Below are positions 35,929 through 48,069 of a stretch of DNA of 64,000 bases, piece after piece (position 1 is the first letter of the stretch; every line of letters starts with the position of its first letter). Both the position numbers and the translations under genes were made by a program. Below the pieces are notes generated by a model. It saw only the letters and a list, made by a program, of their open reading frames with translations, did not search any database and was not told the origin of the DNA. The stretch is from Mimachlamys varia (Eukaryota; Mollusca; Bivalvia; Pectinida; Pectinidae): contig OX392529.1 in the NCBI GenBank assembly GCA_947623455.1, forward strand, positions 58,423,186 through 58,487,185, written 5' to 3'.

Positions 35929-37589
35929 TGTTGACTTTTGCAAGTTTTGATGTCCCTTCCGTTGAAAAAATATTACAACTTGTTATTTATATCAAAATGT
36001 GAATTTTCTGAGGGATGATTATTTAAAACTCAAATGTTGGTTATTGGAAATATTTTCCTGTTACAAAATTTGACTGGTGTGGTCTTCAATGTTTTTGAAA
36101 CGCTTGGAAGCACTACTGTCAATTACACAATATAGTGTCATGGCAGTCGCCATGATGAGTAGCAGTAGGAAAGTACCGACATGGTAATGAGGAAATAACG
36201 AATTGACAGAGAAACAATTGTACAGGTAAAGTACATGTAAAAGATTGACTATTGCATAAATAATGTTGGGATATTTTATTCACAAGTGTTTCTTGTGCTA
36301 TCTGCGATAATTGATTACCCCGTCGAAAGCTGGATGTTCAAGGGTATACAATTGTATATAAGGAATGTTGATGAAACCGGGGCCAGGTGTATAGCAAATA
36401 AATGACTGACTGATCATGACATTTGTCACTAGCCTATTTGTAACTCAACATGAATAACCAGAACCTTAATTAACAAACATCAGCTAAATCACAAGCTACA
36501 ATGTATGTAATATAATCATATAACGAGCGGTAACACTACCGGTTCTCTGAGCTGTAACGATGATTCCTCACATGTACAGTGTCTAACAACTGATCATGAG
36601 CTGTTACATTGAGCAAGCTACATGTACTCTCAACGACTGTACAAAGGGGCACAACCTCTACATTGTAGCTCTCCTGTTCTCCAAACTCACACACCACAAC
36701 TCAGCGAACCTATTTGCTCTCACGCCCCGCTGTGTCAACGCACTATATGGACGAGAAAACCCTATGCTATTCACTAATTTTCATGTTGTGAGTTTCTGCC
36801 ATTGTGGTTACGATTATCTCAACTGCCATACCAATGAGTGAATGAGTCGTGACGCGTGTAAGACTAAGAGTGAGCCTGGCCGAGCACAAGGCACTATTTC
36901 AGACCTATCCCTCAAACACTGCTCATCTGCACAGCCTTACTTCGTATACGAGCTCAAATGTTATTACTGTAACACACCTACCGCTTTTAGATGTTCTCTT
37001 TAAATTTCTGACGGATGCGACAAACGGCAGCTGTACATGTGTAATGCTGACTTTTTGCTGTGGTAGTTTCGTACTTATTTTAAGAAATTATCACAAACAC
37101 CAATATAAATCATTATCAATACGTTTTATTGATTTATTTGAATAATGTTTATTATATTAATGCATAAATTTCACCAAAGTTGGCACAAGAAAGAATTTAT
37201 TACTACATACCAGGGACATATACGTCCATGCACATACTAAAAGAATCCGACAAACGGCAGCACGCCGCAGATTCGTATTTTTTACAGGAAATAAGTAAAT
37301 GAAAGTGAAAGTTCAGTGCTCCAAACTACACCCGACTCTCCATGTAAGAAGCAACCAGGTTCGAATGGGCACTCCTGCTTGTAATTGCTTATTGAGGAAA
37401 GACAACCAAGAGGATATTAAACTTAACAGGTTTGTTACATAGATAACATTAATATTTATTTGTATATAAATGGAACATGTTCACACAAACATAAACAAAA
37501 CTACAGTAGGCCTAGCTGCTACATGTACATATACCTATAACATCTTTATATCATCCCCCGTCCTCCCATTACCACCCCATCTACGTCCG
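35929..37589. other. unrecognised sequence
   Basis: Frames of up to 98 codons show no similarity that I recognise. No repeat structure was obvious to me. Confidence 0.4.
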
Positions 37590-38830
37590 GCGCGTCCAAA
37601 TACCCAAAACTACCCCTTACTACCCAATACTACCCAATACCACCTCATACGACGAAGTAATTTACTAAATACTACTTTTATACTATAGAATATTATCTTT
37701 CTGGATATTTTTTCTTCAATTCGCCGTATTTTATTGGAAAATATTCGATTTAGTGCAGAAAAACGACAGAAATCCGTGATGATGTCAAAACCCCGTACTA
37801 CCCAATACTACCCAATACCACCTCATACGACCAAGTAATTTACTAAATACTACTTTTATACTCTGGAATATTATCTTTCTGGATATTTTTTCTTCAATTT
37901 GCCATATTTTATCTGAAAAAAATCGATTAAGTGCAAAAAATCCACCGAAATCCGCGATAATTAATGTCAGACCCCATACTACCCCATACTACCCCATACC
38001 ACCTCATACGATCAAGTTATGTACTAAATAATAATTTGATATTTGGAAATATTATCTCTGTAGAAGGTATCCACTTTTTTTGTTTATTTTTTGGGGGGGG
38101 AAATATGCATTTTGGTGCAGCAAACATTCCTCGAAATCTGTCACCAAATGGATCATGAGTAAACACGGCCCGAGTAAATATTCTACACCAGAACATATGA
38201 CTCATTACTAAATACTGCCGTTAAAATTAGACATTTAGAATCTACTTTTTAATGTAGCCCTTTTACTTCTGTTTGGGCCATTTGGTCTATCAAGAAAGCA
38301 ATTTAATGGTCCCCCAGTGCCGCATTTATTTGCACGCGAAATCGTATCACTCTTTTAAAAGGAGGTGCGATCTGGTGTGATACGGCCTACTTTCACATTG
38401 ACGCCAGATCATGAGTCGCTGATGCATTTTTAGAGCTACTGTAGGCATGATGATACTGATAAAATTATCGATGGTTGAAGTAAGTACTGTTGTGTATTGT
38501 GATTTTCTGGAAGTAGGCCTAGTGAACGCATGTTTAGCCGAGATCCAGGTCTACGTTGATGATTGAAGTGGAGGGTCGTCATAAATAGATACCAACTGAC
38601 ACCAGCTGATGTTGTGTGTATTGCACACACTTCATTCAAACATTATTTCAAAACAATACAGTAGTTATACTATTATCAGGTATGAAAACTTTTGTTTCTC
38701 CGCTCTATTTTAATTATTTGTTTATCTATAACTTCTCCTTCCATTTTTTTCGAACCTTCTAGGATTTATGGCAATCCATGTAAATAAAATACAGTAAACA
38801 GCTGGTAAAGGCAAATAAAAAAACATGCTT
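37590..38830 (+). repeat. left arm of giant inverted repeat
   Basis: It matches, inverted, the interrupted sequence at 40865-45570. Landmarks: the TACCCAATACTACCC tandem (about 37610-38010, three units of roughly 185 bp), GTAGAAGGTATCCACTTTTT, TTTGCACGCGAAAT, CCAGCTGATGTTG-type text and the end TTTCTCCGCTCTATTTTAAT to AGCTGGTAAAGGCAAATAAA. It encodes no protein. It preserves the uninterrupted form of sites where two MITE-type insertions lie in the other arm. Confidence 0.8.
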
Positions 38831-38844
38831 CAGCTACATGTATT

Positions 38845-39360
38845 TACTGTATAATGTTACTTAAAGGGTCATCCCATGAAAGCCATGTAATGGCAGTTCT
38901 TGAATGTACATATGCACTACTATACTTGTATTTCCTGATATATCATGCAGTATTCAAAGTTCACTCAAAATGTCTATATTGACCACTTGCAAAATTGCAT
39001 TCCTCTGGAAAGCCTTGATAAAAACAGCAGGTGATGACGCAACAAGACAGTTTTGTAGCGACAATAAACGCACATCTGCTGATTAATTAAGAGGCCATAA
39101 GGGAGGGGACGCGGAATATATATATGTACGTCTGATGAAATAGAGACAAGTCTGTGTAGAACCTATTGAAACACATTCACATCCACATAAATAATCAGAC
39201 GTTGATTGCACATGCCGATATTTAAATGAAGAAATATTTGTTGGCATCATTTATCGACACCAGGAAGTATCTATAGATCTATTACCTGAATTAGACCGGT
39301 AGAATACAACAATGGGACACATTAATTTCTGTAAAAATATTTGTGAATCCCCCTATTCAA
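38845..39360 (+). repeat. dispersed repeat, also at 58800
   Basis: It shares TTCACTCAAAATGTCT, CCACTTGCAAAATTGCATTC and CATTTATCGACACCAG with 58800-59310 in the same order and orientation. Family unknown. Confidence 0.7.
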
Positions 39361-39715
39361 ATTATTTCATAAAAGGTATGCATGCATTGAAAAATACAAA
39401 ATAAAATGAAATGTTCGGATGATTTTTTTTAAAAGCTCAATGTCTTGAGGATTTTTTTTTCAGATTATCCATATAATTATATAAATGCATGTTCATTTAA
39501 AATCTATCAAACTTTCAGAGTCTGCATACGTTAACACTTAAGGAAATATACATTGAACCGCATAAAAGACCGATGAGTACGATCAAATACACATATTACA
39601 TGTCATGATGTAACATGTTTTAGAGGAACATTTTTGAATACAATACAAGTTGTAGAATGTCAGGACAGAAGAACCACTCACGCCACCTTGGACCCAGGAA
39701 CACTGAAGACTTGAT

Positions 39716-40328
39716 CTTAGCATGTTTTAAAGTCATGCAAGGAACCAGAAAACTATCAAAGTAGCTTAAATAGAAGAAGACTGAATTTTTTTCAAATTTG
39801 GAAAAAAATGAGGTTTTTCATTGTCAAGTATAAAGTCCCTTCCGAGCCCGATAAAACATGATTTTCTGACATTCTAGCTTGATTTAGACTGAAAACTTCA
39901 CTGTTACACGGCAAAAGTCTTGAATATTGAGTTTTAATGAAAAATGTTATTCCAGTAAGAATTTGACTTTTCAAAGTAGCTTAAAAAGAAGAAAACTGAA
40001 TTTTTTTCAAATTTGGAAAAAAATGAGGGTTTTCATTGTCAAGTATAAAGTCCCTTCCGAGCCCGATAAAACATGATTTTCTGACATTCTAGCTTGATTT
40101 AGACTGAAAACTTCACCGTTACATGGCAAAAGTCTTGAATATTGAGTTTTAATGAAAAATGTTATTCCAGTAAGAATTTGACTTTTTTCCACCCCAGAAA
40201 ATAGGATATTGGTACTTTTTGAAATTGAATTTTTGGGAAAAAGGAAAAATTCTGTCTTAAAATAGTGGCAGCTGATCTTAGCATGTTTTAAAGTCATGCA
40301 AGGACCAGAAAACTATCAAAGTAGTTAT
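39716..40328. repeat. 215-bp tandem duplication in a direct repeat
   Basis: Units start near 39757 and 39972 and are nearly identical (CAAAGTAGCTTAAA through GAATTTGACTTTT). The whole is bracketed by direct copies of TCTTAGCATGTTTTAAAGTC (39715 and 40276). Minus-strand frames in both units are copies of each other and resemble nothing known to me. Confidence 0.75.
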
Positions 40329-40470
40329 CAAATATGTTTATATGTTCTGTGGAACCAACTGTCTACCAACTTGTACACCTGTGCTTAATGAAGACCCTTG
40401 GTGACATATGGCCCCCAATGTGGGGCTATATTTGTAGCAGATCTAGACCGAGCCAATCGTCGACGATCAG

Positions 40471-40540
40471 ATACCTCAATGGTTGAGCGTCCGTCTAGAA
40501 TTCGGAAGGTCCTGGGTTTGAACCCTGGTCTAGCCGTGCA
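40471..40540 (+). repeat. tRNA-derived segment (SINE head-like), plus
   Basis: D-arm-like CCTCAATGGTTGAGCG (A box region) is followed by GGGTTTGAACCC, a near-consensus RNA polymerase III B box inside a T-arm that folds with two G-U pairs, then TCTAGCC. Only about five of seven acceptor pairs form, so this is a tRNA relic or SINE head and not a working tRNA gene. Confidence 0.5.
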
Positions 40541-40592
40541 TTTTTCCTCTCCTACATTTTGTATATATAACAGAGGTCATTATTTATTTCAA

Positions 40593-40672
40593 TGCCTCCG
40601 CTAGGAGTTGAACCCAGAACCTCTGGCTACTTGCCTTTTTACACTCAACCGATCAAGCTAAAGAGAAGATCA
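40593..40672 (-). repeat. tRNA-derived segment (SINE head-like), minus
   Basis: On the minus strand, TAGCTTGATCGGTTGAGTG matches an A-box/D-arm and GGTTCAACTCC matches the B box, with a five-pair T stem. The acceptor stem does not pair. It faces the plus-strand copy in convergent orientation. Confidence 0.5.
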
Positions 40673-41330
40673 CTCTAGCCGAGCGGTATATTGCAGCTAG
40701 TATTTACCAGGGTTACATACTCCCCCTCCAGGAAAGAACTTGCCTCAAGTTGGGTGCTGTATGTAACAGAAGAAGCTAAAGAGAAGATCTAACCAGGGTT
40801 ACATATATAGAGCAGGAGTTCTGACTTGATACAGTGCTGTTGAGTGCAAATCTTTGTATATATTTAAACACATTTTTTTTTATTTGCCTTTACCAGCTGT
40901 TTAATTACTGTCTTTTATTCACATGGGTTGTCATAAATCCTAGACGGTTCGAAACAATGGAAGGGAATTAATAAATAAACAAATCATTGAAATAGAGCGG
41001 AGAAACAAAAGTTTTCACACCTAATAATAATATAACTATTGCTTTGCAATAATCTGTGTACCGTAGTGTGTGTGTGATAACACTGATACACACGTGCACA
41101 GCATCATGGTGAAGGACGACCTTCCACTTCAATCATCAAGTTAGTCGTGGATCTCGGCGAAACATGTGTTCACTACTTCCAGAAAATCACAATACACAAC
41201 AGTACTTACTGTATCCATCGATGATTCTATCAGTAGCTCTAAAAAGCAATCTGTGACTGCTGGTGTCAAAGTGAAAGTAGGCCGTATTACACCAGATCGT
41301 GCCTCCTTTTAAAAGAGTGCTACGACATGT

Positions 41331-41791
41331 GGCCTCAGACCACAATAAAACTTCCGGGTCGTTGTACACGAATGTAGTACATAAGGACATTTCATGTGGG
41401 TTACAAAATAATTTTTCCTGGCTTATTTATGACAGATATGTACAGTTTTTTTGCATAGACTTGTTCAACAATATCTATTCTAGAGGTTAATTTTTGTTTG
41501 ACACACTTATCAAGTTTATTTTAGCAGCAGGACACAATGAGTGATGAGGCTTGAGCATTGATATTTTGTGATTTTTGGTATTTTCCCCTAAAACTGAAGG
41601 GTAGTGACATTCAAATGAAATTATCTTTCTTAAATGCAACACATGAGGTACTTTCCAGCTCACTGTAGGTTCAGCTTGAATAGATCTACAATAAAAAATA
41701 AGTCCCACATCCTTTGCAAAGTTTTAAGATATTTTAATTTTTTTTTTCCTTTGGTAGTAACATATAGTAGAATTAATTGTGGTCTGAGGCC
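41331..41791. mobile_element. 461-bp MITE, left copy
   Basis: 16-bp inverted ends GGCCTCAGACCACAAT and ATTGTGGTCTGAGGCC. It is nearly identical to 44109-44568. The left flank ends ATGT, and the right flank is not a matching duplication. Open frames on both strands are shared by both copies and have no recognised homology. Confidence 0.8.
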
Positions 41792-44108
41792 TGCATAGCA
41801 CGCGCGTTTTGGAGGTAGAAAAGCTCTGTATTGTCTAAAAATAGAGCCAGAGTTACCTGTTTACTGATCCTGTGTGATTGTATGTATATACACTGTGTGT
41901 AGATGACATTTCAAGTAGGTGAAATTAATTTTAATTTGCTGGAAAGCTTTCTATAATGATCTATACCCTAAAATGGCTCATATTGAAGCAGATTTCACTT
42001 GCCACGGCCGCTTCTCCGGCCCCGCAAGGCATGCTTTTTACCAAGTTTACTGATAAAGATGTTTGTTTCACATTTCTACTATATATGGTAAACTAATTTT
42101 AATGTTCTTGTTGTTATATTAGGGCTAATTAAACAAATAATCTGCTTTCCATGGTAATTAAGTGATATTTTCATGAAGAAATCAGATAGTTTACCTTGCA
42201 TTTCTTCACATTTTAATGAAACCCAGGTATTGTAATTATCATTTTATAATATATTACATTACATGGTGTGTTAATTATGTAAAATAGTTCATTATAAAGC
42301 AAAATTAGACGTGTTTTCAGAAAAGTAGGGCTGATTAACACAAGACCAGTACTTGGAAATATAAAAAATCTTGTGAATTTCAAGATCATGTGACCCATAA
42401 TCATATATACAAGCTTCAAAATATGTAGCATGATTAAGGAAAAGACTAAATATGTAATTTAGCTTACTGGTGACATATAGTCACAATCTTAATCAATTAT
42501 GTTATCAAATTCGATAAGTTATTGCATAAATTGTAGCCCCAACCCAAAATATCTCAATTTCACTTGTCGCGACATGACGCGTATAGGTATTTAACAATAT
42601 TTCATTGAAATCTTCTACTAAATGACCTTTTCATACCTTTTTTTCTTCCATCAGTGTTAGCGAAAGGTTTGATTATGTTCATATGCTATTTCAAGCACAG
42701 GTAAATGAAATTTTACAAATTAAGCAAAGGCAGGTGCCTAGATTTGTCTACATTCCAAGAAAATTCCTTCCTGAATGACACATTTTCATGTTAAAATGTC
42801 AAATTCAACATAATTCATGTTTAATTTTAAATGGTAATTAAACATCTGCATATTTGCAAATAATATGTTTGTATTTGTTGCTCAAAGTTGAGAAAGAAAT
42901 ATGATATCAGACCAATTATGTCCATGGGTCCGCACCGCCCCTGCTCTGGGCAACAATTTGTGAAGAAAGTGAGTTATACTTAGGCACATTAAATTTGCTG
43001 TCATTTCTAAACAAACTTACATATTGATATATTTCTTTCAGAATACAGTACTGATATAGTTGGCCTTTATATTTATGAAGTTTCAACATTCAAAACTTCA
43101 TATTTTTTTAATTTTCAAGCTGTTAAACATCAAAGTTGAGAAAGAAATATGATATCAGACCAATTATGTCCATGGGTCCGCACCGCCCCTGCTCTGGGCA
43201 ACAATTTGTGAAGAAAGTGAGTTATACTTAGGCACATTAAATTTGCTGTCATTTCTAAACAAACTTACATATTGATATATTTCTTTCAGAATACAGTACT
43301 GATATAGTTGGCCTTTATATTTATGAAGTTTCAACATTCAAAACTTCATATTTTTTTAATTTTCAAGCTGTTAAACATAAAATTTCATTGAAAAGTAATC
43401 AAAATTCTTAAATTTCATTCAAAAATTGTGTTGAAATTTATCAAAACACAAATACTTTTCATGTTTTAAATTTCTGTAACATTATTTGAGTGAAAACCAT
43501 GTACAATCAGTTAAAATTGTAAATTCCAGTACCCTGTATGCTCCCTTTTAATACCTGAGGAGACCTGTACTTACATTTGTAACTGTACCCCAGGACACCC
43601 TTGACCACTTGACCACTAATTACCTGCTAAGTACATAATGACCCCCCTGTGAGTGTATACTGATGTAATCTTCAAAAAGGGTTCTTTCAGACTTAACAAA
43701 GTTAGACAGGCTGTGATTTCATTTGAAAAAGTTATACTTGATTTAAAGTAGAAATGTGTTTCAATTTTTGGAAATTTAATTTTTAATTAATATTAATGCC
43801 CCCAAACCTACAAATGAAATGTTATCATAATAAAATTTTGGAAAACAAAAGCCGGTTGACTGCTTTTTATTATGCTGAAGTTGTTGGAAGTCCCCAGTCA
43901 TCATTGTTTTATCAACAGCACTGTTTATATGATGACCCTATACATTTGTTGGAAATTGGCTCCTGAGAAGGGGTAGAGGTAGGAAAATTACTCTAATTTG
44001 TTCATTTTTTGAGAAAACAATATAAAACTTGGGTTTCAACTTCATCTTTAATATACAATACCAGATACAAAGTCACAAATTGAAATTCAAAAATGACATC
44101 TATATACA
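41792..44108. other. 2.3-kb segment between paired MITEs
   Basis: AT-rich sequence without a gene I recognise. It includes a 248-bp tandem duplication. It is absent from the other arm of the inverted repeat. Confidence 0.6.
42884..43379. repeat. 248-bp perfect-looking tandem duplication
   Basis: AAAGTTGAGAAAGAAATATG starts at 42884 and again at 43132. The units look identical by eye, suggesting a recent duplication or an assembly artefact. Confidence 0.85.
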
Positions 44109-44568
44109 GGCCTCAGACCACAATAAAACTTCCGGGTCGTTGTACACGAATGTAATGCATAAGGACATTTCATGTGGGTTACAAAATAATTTTTCCTGGC
44201 TTATTTATGACAGATATGTACAGTTTTTTTGCATAGACTTGTTCAACAATATCTATTCTAGAGGTTAATTTTTGTTTGACACACTTATCAAGTTTATTTT
44301 AGCAGCAGGACACAATGAGTGATGAGGCTTGAGCATTGATATTTTGTGATTTTTGGTATTTTCCCCTAAAACTGAAGGGTAGTGACATTCAAATGAAATT
44401 ATCTTTCTTAAATGCAACACATGAGGTACTTTCCAGCTCACTGTAGGTTCAGCTTGAATAGATCCACAATAAAAAATAAGTCCCACATCCTTTGCAAAGT
44501 TTTAAAATATTTTAATTTTTTTTTCCTTTGGTAGTAACATATAGTAGAATTAATTGTGGTCTGAGGCC
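44109..44568. mobile_element. 460-bp MITE, right copy
   Basis: It has the same inverted ends as 41331-41791. Its right flank begins ATGT (44569-44572), matching ATGT left of the first copy (41327-41330). Confidence 0.8.
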
Positions 44569-44877
44569 ATGTACAGCACGTGCAAATAAATGCGGCAGTG
44601 GGGACCATTAAATTGTATTCTTAATAAACCAAAGGGTCCAAAGTAAAAAGCCTTACTTGAAAAGTAAATATCATACACAAAGACGATATTTAACAATATT
44701 CATGGCAGTTGGGCAGGTCCGTCGTATGTTCAGGTGTAGGTTGTTTACTCAGTCTCACTGCTGTCGGGGATTTCGGTGAAAGTTTTCTGGATCAAATTGC
44801 ATATTTCCCACAAAAAAATATAACAAAAAGTAGATACCTTCTACAGAGATAATAATTCAGAATATCAAATTATTATT

Positions 44878-45134
44878 CATACTTGCCAACCCTCCCTATT
44901 TAGGAGGGAGAGTCCCGATTTTGGACCCTAAAATGTTGCATTTTCAACTTTGGAATCTGCTGAACTGTTCCTGTTTTTAAAGATCTGATGATTCCATCAC
45001 AAAGAACAGCTCAAAAGAAGCCATTTAAAAGTGTAATTTTTCCACTGAATGTACATGTATACATATTATTTATGTTTTCAATTCTGAGCACGCGTAATCT
45101 CCCCCATGGAAATTTCAAAAAGTTGGCAAGTATG
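44878..45134. mobile_element. 257-bp MITE with 6-bp target duplication
   Basis: 13-bp inverted ends CATACTTGCCAAC (44878) and GTTGGCAAGTATG (45122) are flanked by ATTATT at 44872-44877 and 45135-45140. The matching place in the opposite arm (near 38020) has a single uninterrupted copy, which is the empty site. Superfamily not assigned. Confidence 0.85.
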
Positions 45135-45570
45135 ATTATTTAGTACATAACTTGGTCGTATGAGGTATTGGGTAGTATGGGGTAGTATTGGGTCATTATT
45201 GCCGATTTCGGCAATTTTTTCCCCATGAAATCACATATTTTAAAATAAAATAAGACAGATTGAAGATAAAATGTCCATAAAGATAATATTCCAGAATATT
45301 TAAGAAGTATTTAGTACATTACTTGGTCGTATGAGGTGGTATTGGGTAGTATTGGGTCATTATTGACGAAATTTCGGCAATTATTTTCCATTAAATCACA
45401 TATTTTCAGATAAAATAAGACAAATTGAAGATAAAATGTCCATGAAGATAATATCTCAGAACATTAAAGAAGTATTTTGTACATTACTTGGTCGTATGAG
45501 GTGGTATTGGGTAGTATTGGGTAGTATGGGGTAGTATTGGGTAGTATGGGGTAGTATTGGGTATTTAGAC

Positions 45571-45989
45571 ACGCCCTCTAAGTCCTTATATCTACCTAAT
45601 TACTATATAAATTACCTAAGCTAAGTGGCAGCACTCAGGAACTTAATCCAACGGTCTGCCCCGAAATGAACGTAACACTGAAACTTATACACAGACATGA
45701 GAACACGGACCAATCAAAACAGAGGACCCCACAGACACACCGGACATCAACAGCAAATCAAGAAACACGGACATCAACAGGAAGTCGAGAAACACAGACA
45801 AATAAACCAACACGAGAACCAGCTACACCGACAGAACACGTGTACAGACTGTAACAAACAAGGGTCAGGTGACACTAGAGCACTATAAGTACAGACAAAC
45901 CGAATACAGCCAAAACATAAAGACCAAAACATGACCTCCAGCCCAGTTTCGCGAGCATAACGGACACTCTATAGAACTATATGGACGCC
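45571..45989. other. spacer with ACA-rich text, no gene
   Basis: Frames at 45666-45890 translate to low-complexity Thr/Gln/Glu-rich peptides in two overlapping frames, which argues for compositional bias and not a gene. Confidence 0.45.
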
Positions 45990-46278
45990 CTGGATGGCAA
46001 ATACAAAGTAGCAACTTCCGTGACGGGCTGTAGTCAAAAAAACAATTATAACTCTATTCAAATCGACATAATTCAATTAATTGTCAACACAGATTCATAA
46101 TTTTAGCTGCTACGTAATTTGTACAACATCTACTACATGATTAGCTAGGGGAACAGGGGCTACCGCTCCCAGTATAGGCCCGGCCGGCCTGTGTGGCAAA
46201 TATAAAGTAACGTCTGCCGTGAAGGGATGTAGTAAAAAAAAAACAACAAGTGCTAATTGTAATGGGGTACCATTACAG

Positions 46279-47228
46279 ATGTCCCCCAAACTACCCCTTT
46301 GGTCGGAACTGATGAGCCCAATGAACTCACAATGGAAATATAGCTGACACCCCATATATCAGCGGTCATGTTGACGAATTAGGAAACGGAGGTTACGACA
46401 ATGTCCGTGGTGTCCTACTACAGTTATATATAAAATTTCATTGAAATTGGACAATATATAAATTTCGACCAATCAGAAGCCAGGAAATAGCGGCCATGTT
46501 GACAAATCACGAAACGGAGGTTACGACAATGTCCGTGGTGTCCTACTACAGTTATATATAAAATTTCATTGGAATCGGACAATATATAAATTTCGACCAA
46601 TCAGAAGCCAGGAAATAGCGGCCATGTTGACGAATCACGAAACGGAGGTTACGACAATGTTGTTGGTGTAATACTACACATATATATTAAATTTCATTGA
46701 AATCTGACAATATATAAATTTCGACCAATCAGAAGCCAGGAAATAGCGGCCATGTTGACGAATCATGAAACGGATGTGACGACAATTAATGTTGTTGGTG
46801 TAATACTACACATATATATTAAATTTCATTGAAATCGGACAATATATAAATTTCGACTAATCAGAGGCCTCCATTTTCGTTTCGGTGGCAACCAAACTTT
46901 ACGAAAATGTTACCATGTTATTCAGCATCCCTTAAAGCACCCATGTACCAATTTTTACTGAAATCGGAGACTGAATTTTGAAAACCGGAAATTAGCTCTG
47001 GCGGCCATCTTGGACTTCCGGTCGCGAAAAAACAACCCGTTTTCACACACCCCGCCCCTTATGAGTATGTGTGTGAAGTTTCGTGAAGATCCGTCCAGTA
47101 GTTTTTGAGAAAACGGTCGGAAACCTCCGCGGCGGAAGAAAGTGGAAGAAACAAGAATAATAATAATAATAATAATAAGAAGAAACCGAGCAAAAACAAT
47201 ATGTCCCCCCACTTCGTTTGGGGGACAT
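46279..47228 (+). mobile_element. 950-bp element with 13-bp inverted ends
   Basis: It starts ATGTCCCCCAAAC and ends GTTTGGGGGACAT, exact inverse complements. The right end forms a hairpin with ATGTCCCCC at 47201. The interior has four 128-bp tandem units (gcgg anchors at 46362, 46490, 46618, 46746), a GCGGCCATCTTGGA motif near 47001, and an AAT microsatellite (about 47153-47178) just before the end. It has the same plan as the Pearl-like elements but different sequences. It encodes no protein. Confidence 0.8.
46362..46873 (+). repeat. 128-bp tandem repeat, four copies
   Basis: Units begin GCGGCCATGTTGACGAATC and end GACCAATCAGAAGCCAGG at an exact 128-bp period. Confidence 0.9.
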
Positions 47229-48069
47229 AATTATAGCTCTATTCAAATCGACATAATTCAATCAATTGTCGACACAGATTCATAATTGTTCCTGCTACGT
47301 TATCTGAAATACATCTACGACATGATTAGCTATCTATAGATGGCAGGGGATATCACCCCCGGTAAAAGCCTGGGATGTCGGGGTGGCAAATACAAAGAAA
47401 CGGCTACCTTGACGGGCTGAAGCCAAATAAACAATTATAACTCTATTCACATCGACATAATTCGATCTATTTTCGACACAGATTCATAATTTTTCGTGCT
47501 ACGTTATCTGAACAACATCTACGATATGATTAGCTAGGAGGACATGGGATATCACCCCCGGTAAAAGCCTGGGTTGCCGATCGCGAGGTGGCAAAGATAC
47601 AAAGTATACGTAGTGGCTTCCGTGACGGGCTGTAGCCAAAAAACAATTATAATTCTATTCAAATCGACATAATTCAAAACATTTTCGACACAGATTCATA
47701 ATTTTTGCTGCTACGTTATCAGAACAACATATCCTACATGAATAGCTCGTGGGACAGAGGATAACATCTCCGATAAAAGCCTGGATGCCCGCCGGGATGG
47801 CAAATACAAAGTTCCGGCTTCCATGACGGGTTGCATTGTAGCCGGGTGGCCGGGGAGGCAAATACAAAGTAATGGCTACCATGACGGACTGTAGCCAAAA
47901 ACAATAATAACTCTATTCAAATCGACATAATTCAACCAATATTCGACACAGACTCATAATCGTTGCTACTACGTTATCTGGACTACACCTACGACATGAT
48001 TAGCTAGGAGGACAGGGGATATCACCCTCAATAAAAGCCTGGGATGTCGGGGTGGCAAATAGAAAGAAA

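Larger units (their letters stand above)
38831..40864. other. 2-kb loop between inverted arms
   Basis: It contains a dispersed repeat (38845-39360), a 215-bp tandem duplication (about 39757-40190) and two tRNA-like segments. No gene was seen. Confidence 0.6.
40865..45570 (-). repeat. right arm of giant inverted repeat, interrupted
   Basis: This is the inverse of 37590-38830. Removing 41331-44572 and the 257-bp MITE at 44878 with its duplication leaves about 1.2 kb, equal to the left arm. Confidence 0.8.
45990..48066 (+). repeat. tandem repeat, 205-270 bp, interrupted by an element
   Basis: Anchors TCGACATAATTCAA lie near 46062, 47248, 47452, 47664 and 47932, along with GGGATATCACCCCCGGTAAA and GTGACGGGCTGTAG text. 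The first gap holds the 950-bp element at 46279-47228. Confidence 0.75.

Noticed and set aside
40471..40540. Functional tRNA gene
   Set aside because: Acceptor stem pairs at only about five of seven positions and the anticodon arm is irregular. Kept as a tRNA-derived relic.
41299..44486. Paired frames of 63-79 codons in both 460-bp MITEs, possible transposase
   Set aside because: Too short, no catalytic motif, present on both strands, and explained by duplication of the MITE.
45666..45888. Thr/Gln-rich and His/Arg-rich overlapping frames
   Set aside because: Two frames of the same ACA/CAC-rich text, so compositional bias is the simpler explanation.
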